Shown here: piece by piece, positions 39,311 through 53,094 of the stretch
Layout: each line of letters starts with the position of its first letter
Numbering within the stretch: the first letter of the stretch is position 1
Source: Enterobacter chuandaensis
GTDB taxonomy: Bacteria; Pseudomonadota; Gammaproteobacteria; Enterobacterales; Enterobacteriaceae
Length of the DNA stretch: 64,000 nt
Assembly: GCF_003594915.1 (NCBI RefSeq)
Contig: NZ_QZCS01000005.1
Span: 248,001 to 312,000 of the forward strand
Reading direction: 5' to 3'
The notes under the pieces: model-generated
What the model saw: the letters and a program-made list of their open reading frames with translations, nothing else
Database searches by the model: none
Told to the model about the DNA's origin: nothing
Translations under genes and position numbers: made by a program

Positions 39311-39823
39311 TTAATACAGACTCGATATAAACGCGCTTACAGGTTCTGGTAACAGATCCTGTGGGTGATCGCCACCGAAGGTAGCCCACTTGCTTTTGCC
39401 ATTGATAATTGTTGATGCAACACGACTATTGGATTCACTATTATATACAGTGATTTTCACTTCAATCTTGTCTGGAATGCCGGACCACTCAGTTGCACGA
39501 TCTTCCCAGTGCAATATCTGTGGGACCACATAATAACCGCGGCTAATTGTATGGCGGCTTTTGAGACAGGCAAGATCATCACAGTCGGCAAAAACTGTCA
39601 CATTATCTGAATGTCGCAAAAATGCAGCTTTTGCAGCGTCTGCCGTAGCTTTGCCAGACCCCGAATAAGTGTGTGTTTCATATACACCGTCAGTTGGCTG
39701 AGAGATCACAACTGGGGAATCTTTTAACAGGGGCTCCGTACGCTCCTGAATATTATTTGTGCTGTATTTAGCGGAACAACCTGCCAGTAAAATTGCAGAA
39801 CAAAACAGAAACAAACTTTTCAC
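39311..39823 (-). CDS. Putative lipoprotein, DUF4823-like
   Basis: 170-residue predicted lipoprotein, signal KSLFLFCSAILLAGC with lipobox LAGC. The body contains two near cysteines (DCDDLACLKSR) and a YYVVPQILHWEDRATEWSG stretch that I associate with DUF4823 proteins; function unknown. It starts at GTG. Codon use and base composition are more AT-rich than yedD and the fli genes on either side, and it occupies the site of yedEFK in E. coli, so it is probably acquired. Confidence 0.65.
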   Translation of the reverse strand: MKSLFLFCSAILLAGCSAKYSTNNIQERTEPLLKDSPVVISQPTDGVYETHTYSGSGKATADAAKAAFLRHSDNVTVFADCDDLACLKSRHTISRGYYVVPQILHWEDRATEWSGIPDKIEVKITVYNSESNSRVASTIINGKSKWATFGGDHPQDLLPEPVSAFISSLY

Positions 39824-40065
39824 TTTTCTATCCCTGTAAAATAAAGGAGTTACATTTTATCAGGCCAGTCCAGGTGAAACATATGTTTGCATCATGAAGA
39901 CGTGACAAAACTGGTGAAATGCGTCGAAGGGGTACAGTTCTGGAAGGCGAAATTGAACATACGAGACGCCTATCCAGAACGAAATGTAATTAGCTTTGCC
40001 CCGCCCATGTCCCATAACATGTTTGGGAGCAACTATTAACTATAAATTTCATCAAGTTAGATTGC
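39824..40065. other. Unassigned stretch between lipoprotein and fliE
   Basis: 242 bp. A plus-strand frame with no start signal encodes about 50 residues ending FAPPMSHNMFGSNY-stop at 40039. It might be a gene remnant, but I do not recognise it. No repeats or terminator of note. Confidence 0.3.
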
Positions 40066-40380
40066 TTAAACCTGCATCCCCATCACTTCCTGGTACGCCG
40101 ACACCAACTTGTTACGCACCTGGATCCCCATCTGCAGGGAAACCGAGGCTTTTTGCAAATCGGCCATCACATCGTTCAGCGCCACGCCCGGCTCGCCGAG
40201 GGTGAACTTCTCCGCCTGCGTGCGCGCAGCGGTCTGGGTATTGCTGATACGGTCAAGAGCGGCGTGCAGTTGCCCTGCAAAGCTGATGCTCGGCTGTTGG
40301 TCTGCCACATTCTGATTACGGGCCGTCATCGCCGTTGCCTGCAACTGACTGATTACCCCTTCAATGCCCTGTATAGCCAT
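40066..40380 (-). CDS. fliE: Flagellar hook-basal body protein FliE
   Basis: 104-residue protein of the proximal rod/MS-ring junction, exported by the flagellar type III system. Conserved core [34 protein letters not shown] (split) and C-terminal YQEVMGMQV match E. coli. It is transcribed alone and divergently from fliF, sharing an FlhDC-type control region. Confidence 0.96.
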   Translation of the reverse strand: MAIQGIEGVISQLQATAMTARNQNVADQQPSISFAGQLHAALDRISNTQTAARTQAEKFTLGEPGVALNDVMADLQKASVSLQMGIQVRNKLVSAYQEVMGMQV

Positions 40381-40436
40381 GACTCTCCCCTGGATGGTTT
40401 TTTACGCGGTCAAGACTAACAGCTTGTCAATAAGAT

Positions 40437-40480
40437 AATGGCGGTAAATAGCGTTAAAAAACCAGGTTATTTGACGCATA
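40437..40480. promoter_or_regulatory. FlhD4C2-binding dyad between fliE and fliF
   Basis: Two half-sites in inverted orientation, 40437-40453 (AATGGCGGTAAATAGCG) and 40465-40480 (complement reads TATGCGTCAAATAACC), are 11 bp apart. Both fit the FlhDC half-site AAyGsN2-3AAATArCG, and the layout fits the known inverted pair with a 10-12 bp gap. A further half-site-like element is at 40491-40505. It would drive both fliE and fliFGHIJK. Confidence 0.75.
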
Positions 40481-40608
40481 GAAAATCCGGAATCGTCAAA
40501 TAATGGCAGGGCCATCAATATGGAACTTTTGTCGTGTTTGCCGACCCGGGAGTCAGTTTTGTTTCTCTACACGAATAACGTAAACCACCAGGATTTAAGA
40601 GGTGCGCA

Positions 40609-43978
<3,370 letters not shown>

Positions 43979-43979
<1 letters not shown>

Positions 43980-45349
43980 TGACCGCACGCCTCACCCGCT
44001 GGCTCACCACGCTCGACAACTTTGAGACGAAGATGGCGCAACTGCCATCTGTTCGTCGTTATGGGCGACTGACGCGCGCCACCGGTCTGGTGCTGGAGGC
44101 GACCGGCCTGCAGCTTCCGCTGGGCGCGACCTGCGTCATTGAGCGTCAGGATGGTCTGGAAACACGTGAAGTTGAAAGCGAAGTGGTCGGGTTTAACGGC
44201 CAGCGCCTGTTCCTGATGCCGCTTGAAGAGGTGGAAGGCATTCTACCCGGCGCGCGCGTCTACGCGAAAAACATCAGCGGCGACGGGCTGCAAAGCGGGA
44301 AACAGCTGCCGCTTGGCCCTGCCCTGCTCGGCCGCGTGCTGGACGGCAGCGGGAAACCGCTGGATGGTCTGCCCGCGCCGGACACCACCGAAACCGGCGC
44401 GCTGATTACCCAGCCGTTCAACCCCCTGCAGCGTACCCCTATCGAACATGTACTGGATACCGGCGTGCGTCCGATCAACGCCCTGCTCACCGTGGGGCGC
44501 GGGCAGCGTATGGGCCTGTTCGCCGGTTCTGGCGTGGGGAAATCCGTCCTGCTCGGCATGATGGCGCGCTATACCCAGGCGGACGTGATCGTTGTGGGCC
44601 TGATCGGCGAGCGTGGTCGCGAAGTAAAAGACTTTATCGAAAATATTCTGGGTGCGGAAGGCCGCGCCCGCTCGGTGGTTATCGCCGCCCCGGCGGACGT
44701 GTCGCCACTGCTGCGTATGCAGGGTGCCGCCTACGCCACCCGTATCGCCGAAGATTTTCGTGACCGCGGCAAGCACGTACTGCTGATCATGGATTCCCTG
44801 ACCCGTTACGCGATGGCGCAGCGTGAAATCGCGCTGGCCATCGGCGAGCCGCCGGCCACCAAAGGCTATCCGCCTTCGGTATTCGCTAAACTCCCTGCGC
44901 TGGTAGAGCGTGCGGGGAACGGCATCAGCGGCGGTGGCTCCATCACCGCGTTCTATACGGTGCTGACCGAGGGCGATGACCAGCAGGATCCGATTGCCGA
45001 CTCCGCGCGCGCGATCCTTGACGGCCATATCGTGCTGTCGCGTCGTTTGGCCGAGGCCGGACACTACCCGGCGATTGATATTGAAGCGTCCATCAGCCGT
45101 GCGATGACGGCATTGATTACCGAGAAGCACTACGCCCGCGTGCGTAACTTCAAACAACTGCTTTCCAGCTTCCAGCGCAACCGCGATCTGGTCAGCGTGG
45201 GGGCGTACGCCAAAGGCAGCGACCCGATGCTCGATAAGGCGATTAGCCTGTGGCCGCAGCTGGAGGCGTTTTTACAACAGGGCATTTTTGAGCGTGCCGA
45301 CTGGGAAGATTCAATCCAGGCACTGGAGCTGATTTTCCCGCAGGTGTAA
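43979..45349 (+). CDS. fliI: Flagellum-specific ATP synthase-like export ATPase FliI
   Basis: Hexameric ATPase of the flagellar export apparatus, 456 residues, related to F1-beta. Walker A is GSGVGKS near residue 180, with Walker [13 protein letters not shown] and the export-ATPase segment [15 protein letters not shown]. The start ATG at 43979 overlaps the fliH stop (TGATG); an in-frame start at 43949 lies within fliH and was rejected by comparison with E. coli. Confidence 0.97.
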
Positions 45350-45370
45350 CACAGGTGGAGGGCGAAGGTC

Positions 45371-45814
45371 ATGGCGCAAAACAGCGCGTTATCAACGCTG
45401 AAAGATCTGGCTGAAAAAGAAGTTGATGATGCCGCATTGCAGCTTGGCGCAATGCGACGCGGGTGCCAGCAGGCTGAAGAGCAGTTGAAGATGTTAATCG
45501 ACTATCAGCATGAATATCGCACCAACCTCAATACCGATATGACACAGGGCATTGGCAGCCAGCGCTGGATTAACTATCAGCAGTTTATCCAGACTCTGGA
45601 GAAGGCGATAGAACAGCACCGCCAGCAGCTAAACCAGTGGACCCAGAAAGTCGATACCGCGCTGAATTTCTGGCGCGAGAAAAAACAGCGGCTGCAGGCC
45701 TGGCAAACCTTACAGGACCGGCAGATTGCAGCCTCGACCCTGGCGGAAAACCGCCTGGATCAGAAGAAAATGGATGAGTTTGCCCAGCGCGCATCAATGA
45801 GGAAACCGGAATGA
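45371..45814 (+). CDS. fliJ: Flagellar export chaperone FliJ
   Basis: 147-residue coiled-coil protein that couples FliI to the FlhA gate, rich in Gln, Glu and Lys with almost continuous heptads. It follows fliI by 21 bp with GGAGGG upstream and overlaps fliK by 4 bp. Confidence 0.95.
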   Translation: MAQNSALSTLKDLAEKEVDDAALQLGAMRRGCQQAEEQLKMLIDYQHEYRTNLNTDMTQGIGSQRWINYQQFIQTLEKAIEQHRQQLNQWTQKVDTALNFWREKKQRLQAWQTLQDRQIAASTLAENRLDQKKMDEFAQRASMRKPE

Positions 45815-47040
45815 TCACACTGCAACAACTGCTGATGAGCGACAGCGACCTGTCAGGCGGGATGCAATCAGGGAAAGGCACCGACGGTGCACAGGACTTT
45901 CTCTCCCTGCTGGCGGGCGCCCTGACGGACGCAACGGGCAAGGGCACCGATGCGCCGCTCACCCTGGCGGACCTGAAAGCCGCCGGCAGCAAGCTGTCGA
46001 AAGTCGCACAGGAAGCCAAAGGCGATACCGCCCTGCAGGCCAAAATTGCCGATCTGCTCTCGCGCCAAACCGCGTTGAATGGCGATGAAACGTCGCCCGT
46101 CACGTCGATTGATACCCTGGTTACCGGGCTGGTTCCGCTGTCTAAGGGTGATGCGCTGAAGACGCTCAATGCGGCCAACGGTAAAGATGACGGTAAAGCA
46201 GATCTGAGTGAAGAAGAGCTGGCAGGGTTAAGCGCGCTGATGGCGATGCTGCCGCACCAGCAAACTGCCGCCTCTCGTGCGGCAGGCAGCGATGGCGTTT
46301 CCGCCACCCAGGCGCTGAGTTCAGCAACGCTTTCACAAAACGGAGCGGGACAACCGTCCCTGAACGCGCCTGCGGGAAGCCATGATAAAGCGCAGCTTTC
46401 TGCATCCTATCAAAGCCAGGCGAAGAGCAACGGCCCGGATCTCGCCGCCAACGCGCCTGCCGCACCTGTCGTGGCCGCAGCCGCAGAGAAGCAGGAACTC
46501 GCCAGTTCTTCCTCCTCGTCATCGCCGACGGCTACCCTGGCGCCGATTATGTCCAGCCATGCGACAAGCCAGCCTGCCGCCACCGTTGCCACCGCCCCGG
46601 TGCTAAGCCAGCCTCTGGGTTCCCACGAATGGCAGCAGTCCCTGAGCCAGCACATCACCCTGTTCACGAAGCAGGGCCAGCAGACGGCGGAGCTGCGCCT
46701 GCACCCGGAAGATCTGGGCCAGGTACAAATCTCGCTCAAGCTGGACGATAACCAGGCTCAGCTGCAGATGGTCTCAGCGCACAGCCACGTGCGTGCGGCG
46801 CTGGAAGCCGCGCTGCCGGTCCTGCGCACCTCGCTGGCGGAGAACGGCATTCAGCTTTCTCAGAGCAGCGTCAGCAGCGAGAGCTTTGCCGGACAACAGC
46901 AGTCGTCATCCCAGCAGCATCATGCTTCACGCTCGGGCCAGCACGGCGGTTTTAATGAAGAGAGCGATGAACTCCTGCCAACCCCTGCCGCCCTGCAATC
47001 CGCGGCGCGCGGTAACAGTGCCGTAGACATCTTCGCCTAA
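45811..47040 (+). CDS. fliK: Flagellar hook-length control protein FliK
   Basis: Secreted ruler and substrate-switch protein, 409 residues. The N-terminal half is low-complexity, rich in Ala, Ser, Gln and Pro. The C-terminal globular switch domain has the conserved [23 protein letters not shown] (split) near residue 300. It is last in fliFGHIJK, followed by a large inverted repeat before fliL. Confidence 0.95.
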   Translation: MITLQQLLMSDSDLSGGMQSGKGTDGAQDFLSLLAGALTDATGKGTDAPLTLADLKAAGSKLSKVAQEAKGDTALQAKIADLLSRQTALNGDETSPVTSIDTLVTGLVPLSKGDALKTLNAANGKDDGKADLSEEELAGLSALMAMLPHQQTAASRAAGSDGVSATQALSSATLSQNGAGQPSLNAPAGSHDKAQLSASYQSQAKSNGPDLAANAPAAPVVAAAAEKQELASSSSSSSPTATLAPIMSSHATSQPAATVATAPVLSQPLGSHEWQQSLSQHITLFTKQGQQTAELRLHPEDLGQVQISLKLDDNQAQLQMVSAHSHVRAALEAALPVLRTSLAENGIQLSQSSVSSESFAGQQQSSSQQHHASRSGQHGGFNEESDELLPTPAALQSAARGNSAVDIFA

Positions 47041-47054
47041 ACGCCAGAGGTAGC

Positions 47055-47109
47055 GTGATTATCCCCGTCTTTTCCACGCTTTGACGGCGGCAGGACACGG
47101 GATAATCAC
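47055..47109. repeat. 11-bp inverted repeat in the fliK-fliL gap
   Basis: GTGATTATCCC (47055-47065) and GGGATAATCAC (47099-47109) are exact inverted copies 33 bp apart, between the fliK stop and fliL start. It could form a large stem-loop that ends or attenuates the fliF transcript, or act as two operator half-sites. There is no U-run after the second arm. Confidence 0.8.
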
Positions 47110-47146
47110 CTTATTAAGCTGTACCGAAACAGGAAGCTCGTATCAG

Positions 47147-47617
47147 ATGACAGACTCCGCTATCACCAAAAAAAGTAAGCGTTCCATCTGGATCCCGCTG
47201 CTGGTGTTGATCACGCTCGCCGCCTGCGCTACCGCGGGCTATAGTTACTGGCGTATGCAGCAGGAACCATCAACCGCTGCGGCCAAAGCCGAACCTGCAC
47301 CGCCGCCGGCGCCGGTCTTTTTCCCTCTGGACACCTTCACCGTTAACCTCGGTGATGCGGATCGCGTGCTGTATGTCGGTATTACGCTGCGCCTGAAGGA
47401 CGAAGCGACCCGCGCGCGCCTGAACGATTATCTTCCGGAAGTGCGCAGCCGTCTTCTGCTGCTGTTCTCTCGTCAGGACGCTTCGGCGCTGGCTACCGAC
47501 GTGGGCAAGCAAAAGCTGGTCGACGCCATCAAACAGACGCTGGCAACTCCGCTGGTAAACGGTCAACCTAAGCAGGAAGTCACTGACGTTCTGTACACAG
47601 CCTTCATTCTGCGGTAA
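47147..47617 (+). CDS. fliL: Flagellar basal body-associated protein FliL
   Basis: 156-residue single-pass inner-membrane protein next to the stator. Membrane segment at residues 14-34 ([20 protein letters not shown]), a proline/alanine linker, then a periplasmic domain ([23 protein letters not shown]) ending VLYTAFILR as in E. coli. ATG 47147 is set by [13 protein letters not shown]. It begins fliLMNOPQR. Confidence 0.95.
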   Translation: MTDSAITKKSKRSIWIPLLVLITLAACATAGYSYWRMQQEPSTAAAKAEPAPPPAPVFFPLDTFTVNLGDADRVLYVGITLRLKDEATRARLNDYLPEVRSRLLLLFSRQDASALATDVGKQKLVDAIKQTLATPLVNGQPKQEVTDVLYTAFILR

Positions 47618-47621
47618 CGAC

Positions 47622-48626
47622 ATGGGCGACAGTATTCTTTCTCAGGCAGAAATCGACGCGCTGCTTAACGGCGACAGCGATAAGAGTGACGATCCGCAAC
47701 CGGGTCTCACCGGCGACGATAATATTCGTCCTTACGATCCCAATACCCAGCGTCGCGTGGTGCGTGAACGTCTGCAGGCGCTGGAGATCATCAACGAACG
47801 TTTTGCACGTCAGTTCCGTATGGGGCTGTTTAACCTGCTGCGTCGTAGCCCGGATATCACGGTCGGTGCGATCCGCATCCAGCCGTATCATGAGTTTGCC
47901 CGCAACCTGCCGGTGCCAACCAACCTTAACCTGATTCATCTGAAGCCGCTGCGCGGCACCGGCCTGGTGGTGTTCTCGCCGAGCCTGGTGTTCATTGCGG
48001 TGGATAACCTGTTCGGCGGCGACGGGCGTTTCCCGACCAAAGTGGAAGGTCGTGAATTTACCCACACCGAACAGCGCGTCATTAACCGCATGCTGAAGCT
48101 GGCGCTGGAATCCTACAGCGACGCGTGGAAAGCGATTAACCCGCTGGAAGTGGAGTACGTCCGTTCTGAGATGCAGGTGAAATTTACCAATATCACCACC
48201 TCCCCGAACGATATCGTCGTCAACACCCCGTTCCACGTGGAGATCGGTAACCTGACCGGTGAGTTCAACATCTGCCTGCCGTTCAGCATGATTGAACCGC
48301 TGCGCGAGCTGCTGGTTAACCCGCCGCTGGAGAACTCACGTAACGAAGATCAGAACTGGCGTGAAAACCTGGTGCGCCAGGTGCAGCACTCGCAGCTGGA
48401 GCTGGTGGCGAACTTTGCCGACATCTCGATGCGGTTATCCCAGATCCTGAAATTACAACCCGGCGACGTTTTGCCGATAGACAAACCCGACCGCATTATT
48501 GCCCACGTGGATGGTGTCCCGGTACTTACAAGCCAGTACGGCACGATTAACGGTCAGTATGCGTTACGCGTTGAGCACTTGATCAACCCGATTTTGAATT
48601 CGCTGAATGAGGAACAGCCCAAATGA
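47622..48626 (+). CDS. fliM: Flagellar motor switch protein FliM
   Basis: C-ring protein that binds phospho-CheY; 334 residues. The N-terminal CheY-binding peptide (SILSQAEIDALLNGD) is present, followed by the middle GGxG-containing domain (VDNLFGGDGRFP) and the C-terminal FliN-like domain. It overlaps fliN by 4 bp. Confidence 0.97.
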   Translation: MGDSILSQAEIDALLNGDSDKSDDPQPGLTGDDNIRPYDPNTQRRVVRERLQALEIINERFARQFRMGLFNLLRRSPDITVGAIRIQPYHEFARNLPVPTNLNLIHLKPLRGTGLVVFSPSLVFIAVDNLFGGDGRFPTKVEGREFTHTEQRVINRMLKLALESYSDAWKAINPLEVEYVRSEMQVKFTNITTSPNDIVVNTPFHVEIGNLTGEFNICLPFSMIEPLRELLVNPPLENSRNEDQNWRENLVRQVQHSQLELVANFADISMRLSQILKLQPGDVLPIDKPDRIIAHVDGVPVLTSQYGTINGQYALRVEHLINPILNSLNEEQPK

Positions 48627-49036
48627 GTGACATGAACAATCCGTCCGATGAAAACAGCGGAGCACTGGACGATCTGTGGGCTGACGCGTTAAACGAGCAA
48701 AAAACGACTCCGACGAAAAGCGCGGCGGACGCGGTATTCCAGCAGTTAGGCGGCGGCGACGTCAGCGGCACGCTGCAGGACATCGACCTGATTATGGACA
48801 TCCCGGTTAAGCTGACCGTTGAACTGGGACGCACCCGGATGACCATTAAAGAGCTGCTGCGTCTGACGCAGGGTTCTGTTGTGGCCCTTGACGGCCTGGC
48901 CGGTGAGCCGCTGGATATTCTGATCAACGGCTATCTGATTGCTCAGGGTGAGGTAGTGGTGGTTGCCGATAAATACGGCGTGCGCATCACCGACATCATC
49001 ACCCCGTCTGAACGCATGCGTCGTCTGAGCCGTTAA
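48623..49036 (+). CDS. fliN: Flagellar motor switch protein FliN
   Basis: 137-residue C-ring protein. The C-terminal SpoA domain (IPVKLTVELGRTRMTIKELLRLTQGSVVALD, split) near residues 58-90 is typical. It helps the switch and export-protein docking through FliH. It is coupled to fliM by overlap and followed by fliO after 2 bp. Confidence 0.97.
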   Translation: MSDMNNPSDENSGALDDLWADALNEQKTTPTKSAADAVFQQLGGGDVSGTLQDIDLIMDIPVKLTVELGRTRMTIKELLRLTQGSVVALDGLAGEPLDILINGYLIAQGEVVVVADKYGVRITDIITPSERMRRLSR

Positions 49037-49038
49037 GC

Positions 49039-49413
49039 ATGAAAACCCAGGCAACAATATCACAACCGTCTGCCGTTCCCGGCTCCCCGCTGCTCCAGGT
49101 GAGCGGGGCGTTGTTCGGTATTATTGCCTTTATTCTTATCGCTGCCTGGCTGGCAAAGCGTTTCGGTGTGGCGGGTAAAATCGCCAGCACCCGCGGCCTG
49201 AAGGTCAGCGCCAGCACCACGCTGGGGCCACGTGAACGCGTGGTCATCGTCGATGTAGAAGATGCACGTCTGGTTCTGGGCGTGACCGCCTCCACTATCA
49301 ACGTATTACATAAACTGCCGCCCGCCCCCGTCACGGTGGACGAGCGCGCACAAGCCCCTGCGGATTTTCAGTCCGTCATGAAGAGTTTGCTTAAGCGTTC
49401 CGGGAGATCCTGA
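49039..49413 (+). CDS. fliO: Flagellar protein FliO
   Basis: 124-residue single-pass membrane protein that aids assembly of the FliP ring. Membrane segment near residues 20-40 ([20 protein letters not shown]), then a cytoplasmic part with [25 protein letters not shown] (split). Its stop touches the fliP start. Confidence 0.93.
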   Translation: MKTQATISQPSAVPGSPLLQVSGALFGIIAFILIAAWLAKRFGVAGKIASTRGLKVSASTTLGPRERVVIVDVEDARLVLGVTASTINVLHKLPPAPVTVDERAQAPADFQSVMKSLLKRSGRS

Positions 49414-50150
49414 TGCGCCGTTTGTTATCCCTGACGCTTGCCGGCGTTGGCCTGTTTGCTCCTGCGGTTTATGCGCAGCTGCCCGGTCTGGTCTCCACTC
49501 CTCTCGCAGGAGGCGGACAAAGCTGGTCGCTCCCGGTTCAGACGCTGGTCTTCATCACCTCGCTGACCTTTATTCCGGCCATCCTGCTGATGATGACCAG
49601 CTTCACTCGCATCATCATTGTTTTTGGTCTGCTGCGAAACGCGCTGGGCACACCGTCCGCGCCGCCGAACCAGGTGCTTCTGGGCCTGGCGCTGTTTTTG
49701 ACCTTTTTCATCATGTCGCCGGTCATTGATAAGATTTATACCGACGCCTACCAGCCGTTCAGCGAAGATAAAATCTCGATGCAGGAGGCGCTGGAAAAAG
49801 GTGCGCAGCCGCTGCGGGAATTTATGCTGCGCCAGACGCGCGAAGCGGATCTGGCACTTTTCGCCCGGCTCGCCAACACCGGCGAGCTGCAGGGACCAGA
49901 AGCGGTGCCAATGCGTATTCTGCTCCCCGCCTATGTTACCAGCGAGCTGAAAACCGCGTTTCAGATTGGCTTTACCATCTTTATTCCGTTCCTGATTATC
50001 GACCTGGTGATCGCCAGCGTCCTGATGGCGCTCGGGATGATGATGGTGCCGCCCGCCACCATTGCCCTGCCCTTTAAGATCATGCTCTTTGTGCTGGTCG
50101 ATGGCTGGCAGCTGCTGGTCAGCTCGCTGGCGCAGAGTTTTTACAGTTAA
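49413..50150 (+). CDS. fliP: Flagellar export gate protein FliP
   Basis: Core of the export channel, 245 residues. It has a cleaved signal peptide ([21 protein letters not shown]) and conserved family segments [17 protein letters not shown] and [18 protein letters not shown], then [24 protein letters not shown] (split). It overlaps fliO by one base. Confidence 0.97.
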   Translation: MRRLLSLTLAGVGLFAPAVYAQLPGLVSTPLAGGGQSWSLPVQTLVFITSLTFIPAILLMMTSFTRIIIVFGLLRNALGTPSAPPNQVLLGLALFLTFFIMSPVIDKIYTDAYQPFSEDKISMQEALEKGAQPLREFMLRQTREADLALFARLANTGELQGPEAVPMRILLPAYVTSELKTAFQIGFTIFIPFLIIDLVIASVLMALGMMMVPPATIALPFKIMLFVLVDGWQLLVSSLAQSFYS

Positions 50151-50159
50151 GGAACGGCA

Positions 50160-50429
50160 ATGACACCCGAATCGGTCATGATGATGGGCACGGAAGCGAT
50201 GAAAATTGCCATTGCCGTTGCCGCACCGCTGCTGCTTGTTGCGCTGGTCACCGGCCTGATTATCAGTATTTTGCAGGCCGCTACGCAGATTAACGAAATG
50301 ACGCTGTCGTTCATTCCGAAAATCATCGCCGTGTTCGTGGCGATTATCGTGGCCGGACCGTGGATGCTGAACCTGCTGCTGGACTATATGCGCAACCTGT
50401 TTACCAATCTGCCGTACATTATCGGCTGA
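50160..50429 (+). CDS. fliQ: Flagellar export gate protein FliQ
   Basis: 89-residue protein with two membrane helices ([20 protein letters not shown] and [18 protein letters not shown]). The segment [17 protein letters not shown] is the family signature. It stacks with FliP and FliR in the gate. It follows fliP with AAGGAACGGCA upstream. Confidence 0.96.
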   Translation: MTPESVMMMGTEAMKIAIAVAAPLLLVALVTGLIISILQAATQINEMTLSFIPKIIAVFVAIIVAGPWMLNLLLDYMRNLFTNLPYIIG

Positions 50430-50436
50430 CCTGACG

Positions 50437-51222
50437 ATGCTGCACTTCACCAGCGACCAGTGGGTTCAGTGGCTCGGCGTCTATTTCTGGCCGATGTTGC
50501 GCATCCTGGCGCTGATCTCCACCGCCCCCATTCTCAGCGAGAAATCGATCCCCAAGCGTGTCAAAGTGGGGCTGGGCATTATCATCACCATTATCGTCGC
50601 CCCTTCTCTGCCTCGCGTGGATATTCCGATCTTCTCGGCGACTGCGGTGTGGGTGGCATTGCAGCAGGTACTGATCGGCATTGCCGTGGGCTTTACCATG
50701 CAGCTCGCCTTCGCTGCCGTGCGTACGGCCGGGGAGCTGATTGGCCTGCAGATGGGGCTATCGTTCGCCACGTTTGTCGATCCCGGCAGCCATCTCAACA
50801 TGCCGGTGCTGGCGCGCATCATCGATCTGCTCGCCATGCTGCTGTTTCTGTCGCTTAACGGTCATCTGTGGCTCATCTCCATGCTGGTGGACACCTTCCA
50901 TACGCTGCCGATTGGTGAGAACCCGGTCAACAGCAATGCCTTCCTCGCGCTGACCCGCGCGGCGGGGCTGATCTTCCTGAACGGCCTGATGCTGGCTCTG
51001 CCGATCATCACGCTGCTGCTCACCGTCAACCTGGCATTAGGTTTACTGAACAGAATGGCGCCGCAGCTCTCCGTGTTTGTGATTGGTTTTCCGCTGACAT
51101 TGACGGTCGGAATTTTATTAATGTCATTACTGATGCCCCTTATCGCCCCCTTCTGTGAACATTTATTCGGCGAGATATTCAATCTGTTAGCGGATATTGT
51201 CAGCGAGTTACCCCGTAAATAA
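50437..51222 (+). CDS. fliR: Flagellar export gate protein FliR
   Basis: 261-residue inner-membrane protein with about six segments. [19 protein letters not shown] near residue 100 is the conserved plug region. It completes fliLMNOPQR. No strong terminator follows; the next 290 bp hold rcsA control sites. Confidence 0.96.
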   Translation: MLHFTSDQWVQWLGVYFWPMLRILALISTAPILSEKSIPKRVKVGLGIIITIIVAPSLPRVDIPIFSATAVWVALQQVLIGIAVGFTMQLAFAAVRTAGELIGLQMGLSFATFVDPGSHLNMPVLARIIDLLAMLLFLSLNGHLWLISMLVDTFHTLPIGENPVNSNAFLALTRAAGLIFLNGLMLALPIITLLLTVNLALGLLNRMAPQLSVFVIGFPLTLTVGILLMSLLMPLIAPFCEHLFGEIFNLLADIVSELPRK

Positions 51223-51249
51223 TAGCCCTCACGGTTGACATTGTCTTTC

Positions 51250-51263
51250 TGAGGATATTCCTA
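51250..51263 (+). promoter_or_regulatory. RcsAB-like box 1 upstream of rcsA
   Basis: TGAGGATATTCCTA matches 12 of 14 bases of the RcsAB box TAAGAATATTCCTA. It is 254 bp before the rcsA start, just after fliR. Confidence 0.55.
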
Positions 51264-51353
51264 AAATAAAACGTGAAAAACATCTTCCAGGATATATCTG
51301 ACGCGGTTTAAATGTTTCTAACCACCTCACAATACTTAATATTTACTTTACTT

Positions 51354-51367
51354 TAAGAAGATTCCTG
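51354..51367 (+). promoter_or_regulatory. RcsAB-like box 2 upstream of rcsA
   Basis: TAAGAAGATTCCTG also matches 12 of 14, and lies 150 bp before the rcsA start, a good distance for the autoactivation known for rcsA in E. coli. Confidence 0.6.
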
Positions 51368-51516
51368 GCAAATTATACGTAACTTTACGGGATAGTGAGT
51401 CCGCCTGAAAGTCTTTGTCATGCTCACAGGTTTATTATTTTTTTCCATCCCGTATGGCTGTTTTGAGCTCTCAGGCAGATGGTGAATTATCGTTACGCAT
51501 TGAGTGAGGGTATGCC

Positions 51517-52140
51517 ATGTCAACGATCATTATGGATTTATGCAGCTACACCCGGCTAGGGTTAACCGGGTACCTGGCAAGCAGAGGGGTAAGAAAGAGA
51601 GACATCAACGATGCACACACCGTTGAAGAACTCGCAGCCGCTTGTGACGAACTAAAACCAGGCGTGGTGTTTATTAATGAGGACTGTTTCATTCACGATC
51701 CAGCCAACAGTCAGCACATTAAGCAAATCATTAATCAGCATCCAAAAACCCTGTTTATTGTTTTTATGGCGATCGCGAATATCCATTTCGATGAGTATTT
51801 GTTGGTCCGTAAAAATTTATTGATCAGTTCTAAGTCGATTAAACCTGAGTCACTGGATGACATCCTGGGTGATTATTTGAATAAAGAAGTTAAAAATGTA
51901 GGAGCGGTTAACTTACCCACCCTTTCATTAAGCAGGACTGAATCAAGTATGCTGCGAATGTGGATGGCGGGACAAGGAACTATTCAGATCTCTGACCAGA
52001 TGAATATTAAAGCGAAAACCGTTTCGTCACACAAAGGAAATATTAAAAGGAAAATTAAAACGCATAATAAGCAAGTGATCTATCACGTGGTACGTCTGAC
52101 CGATAATGTGACGAACGGGATTTTCGTCAACATGCGTTAG
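51517..52140 (+). CDS. rcsA: Capsule transcriptional regulator RcsA
   Basis: LuxR-family DNA-binding protein of 207 residues that works with RcsB to turn on colanic acid capsule and repress flhDC. The C-terminal helix-turn-helix ([43 protein letters not shown], split) is clear; the N-terminal part is a degenerate receiver-like domain. GAGGG precedes the ATG. The gene is AT-rich relative to the fli block and is silenced by H-NS in E. coli, with DsrA as anti-silencer. Confidence 0.95.
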   Translation: MSTIIMDLCSYTRLGLTGYLASRGVRKRDINDAHTVEELAAACDELKPGVVFINEDCFIHDPANSQHIKQIINQHPKTLFIVFMAIANIHFDEYLLVRKNLLISSKSIKPESLDDILGDYLNKEVKNVGAVNLPTLSLSRTESSMLRMWMAGQGTIQISDQMNIKAKTVSSHKGNIKRKIKTHNKQVIYHVVRLTDNVTNGIFVNMR

Positions 52141-52169
52141 TGGCTTAACCCCTCTGCCCCCTACCTTTG

Positions 52170-52195
52170 ATCTCTGGCCTGGCCAGAGATTTTTG
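52170..52195 (+). terminator. Terminator after rcsA
   Basis: ATCTCTGG and CCAGAGAT stem with a 5-nt loop, followed by TTTTG. Confidence 0.8.
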
Positions 52196-52199
52196 CTTC

Positions 52200-52236
52200 T
52201 CACTGCGTTGTCGGGCATGCGCAACGCCACCCGACG
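52200..52236. repeat. REP-like palindrome between rcsA and dsrB
   Basis: GTCGGGCATGCGCAACGCC with CACCCGACGCC resembles the intergenic REP stem at 38703 (GTCGGGT/ACCCGAC pairing with an unpaired centre). Confidence 0.5.
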
Positions 52237-52241
52237 CCGTG

Positions 52242-52794
<553 letters not shown>

Positions 52795-52799
52795 CACGA

Positions 52800-52890
52800 A
52801 AAAAATCCCGGTCATGGGGATGGCCGGGATCAAAACTTGCTTATGCAAGAAGCACTTGAAAATTCGTTACACCAGGAAATCTGATGTACA
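52800..52890 (-). ncRNA. dsrA: Small regulatory RNA DsrA
   Basis: The minus-strand sequence matches E. coli DsrA across its length: the start CATCAGATTTCCTGGTGTAA, the middle GTGCTTCTTGC followed by AAGCAAG, and the 3' terminator hairpin ATCCCGG ... CCGGGAT with a U-run. DsrA base-pairs with the rpoS leader to raise translation and with hns mRNA to lower it, with Hfq. Through H-NS it relieves rcsA silencing. The gene sits between yodD and yedP as in E. coli. Ends are approximate. A GATAGT -10 candidate lies at 52902-52897. Confidence 0.93.
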
Positions 52891-53050
52891 AGCAACACTA
52901 TCCCCAACGATTTTGCATGACAAGCATATATTCTCATGGTGAATATAATATTTTTAACATAATCATTTTGGTTATGAGCAATAACACACGCCGAATGCGG
53001 GTTTGGCTGGATCGGTTCTCTGAAACGCGGTTTCACCCGTAGTGATTTTT

Positions 53051-53064
53051 TAAGAATATTCTTA
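53051..53064. promoter_or_regulatory. Palindromic RcsAB-like box upstream of yedP
   Basis: TAAGAATATTCTTA is a perfect 14-bp palindrome and differs from the RcsAB consensus at one base. It lies 30 bp before the yedP start and about 160 bp upstream of the dsrA start. Confidence 0.55.
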
Positions 53065-53094
53065 GTCTGACACACCTTCGTTTTGGGAGTCATT

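Noticed and set aside
49425-50450. 341-residue open frame opposite fliP/fliQ
   Set aside because: His/Gln/Arg-rich shadow of strongly conserved membrane genes.
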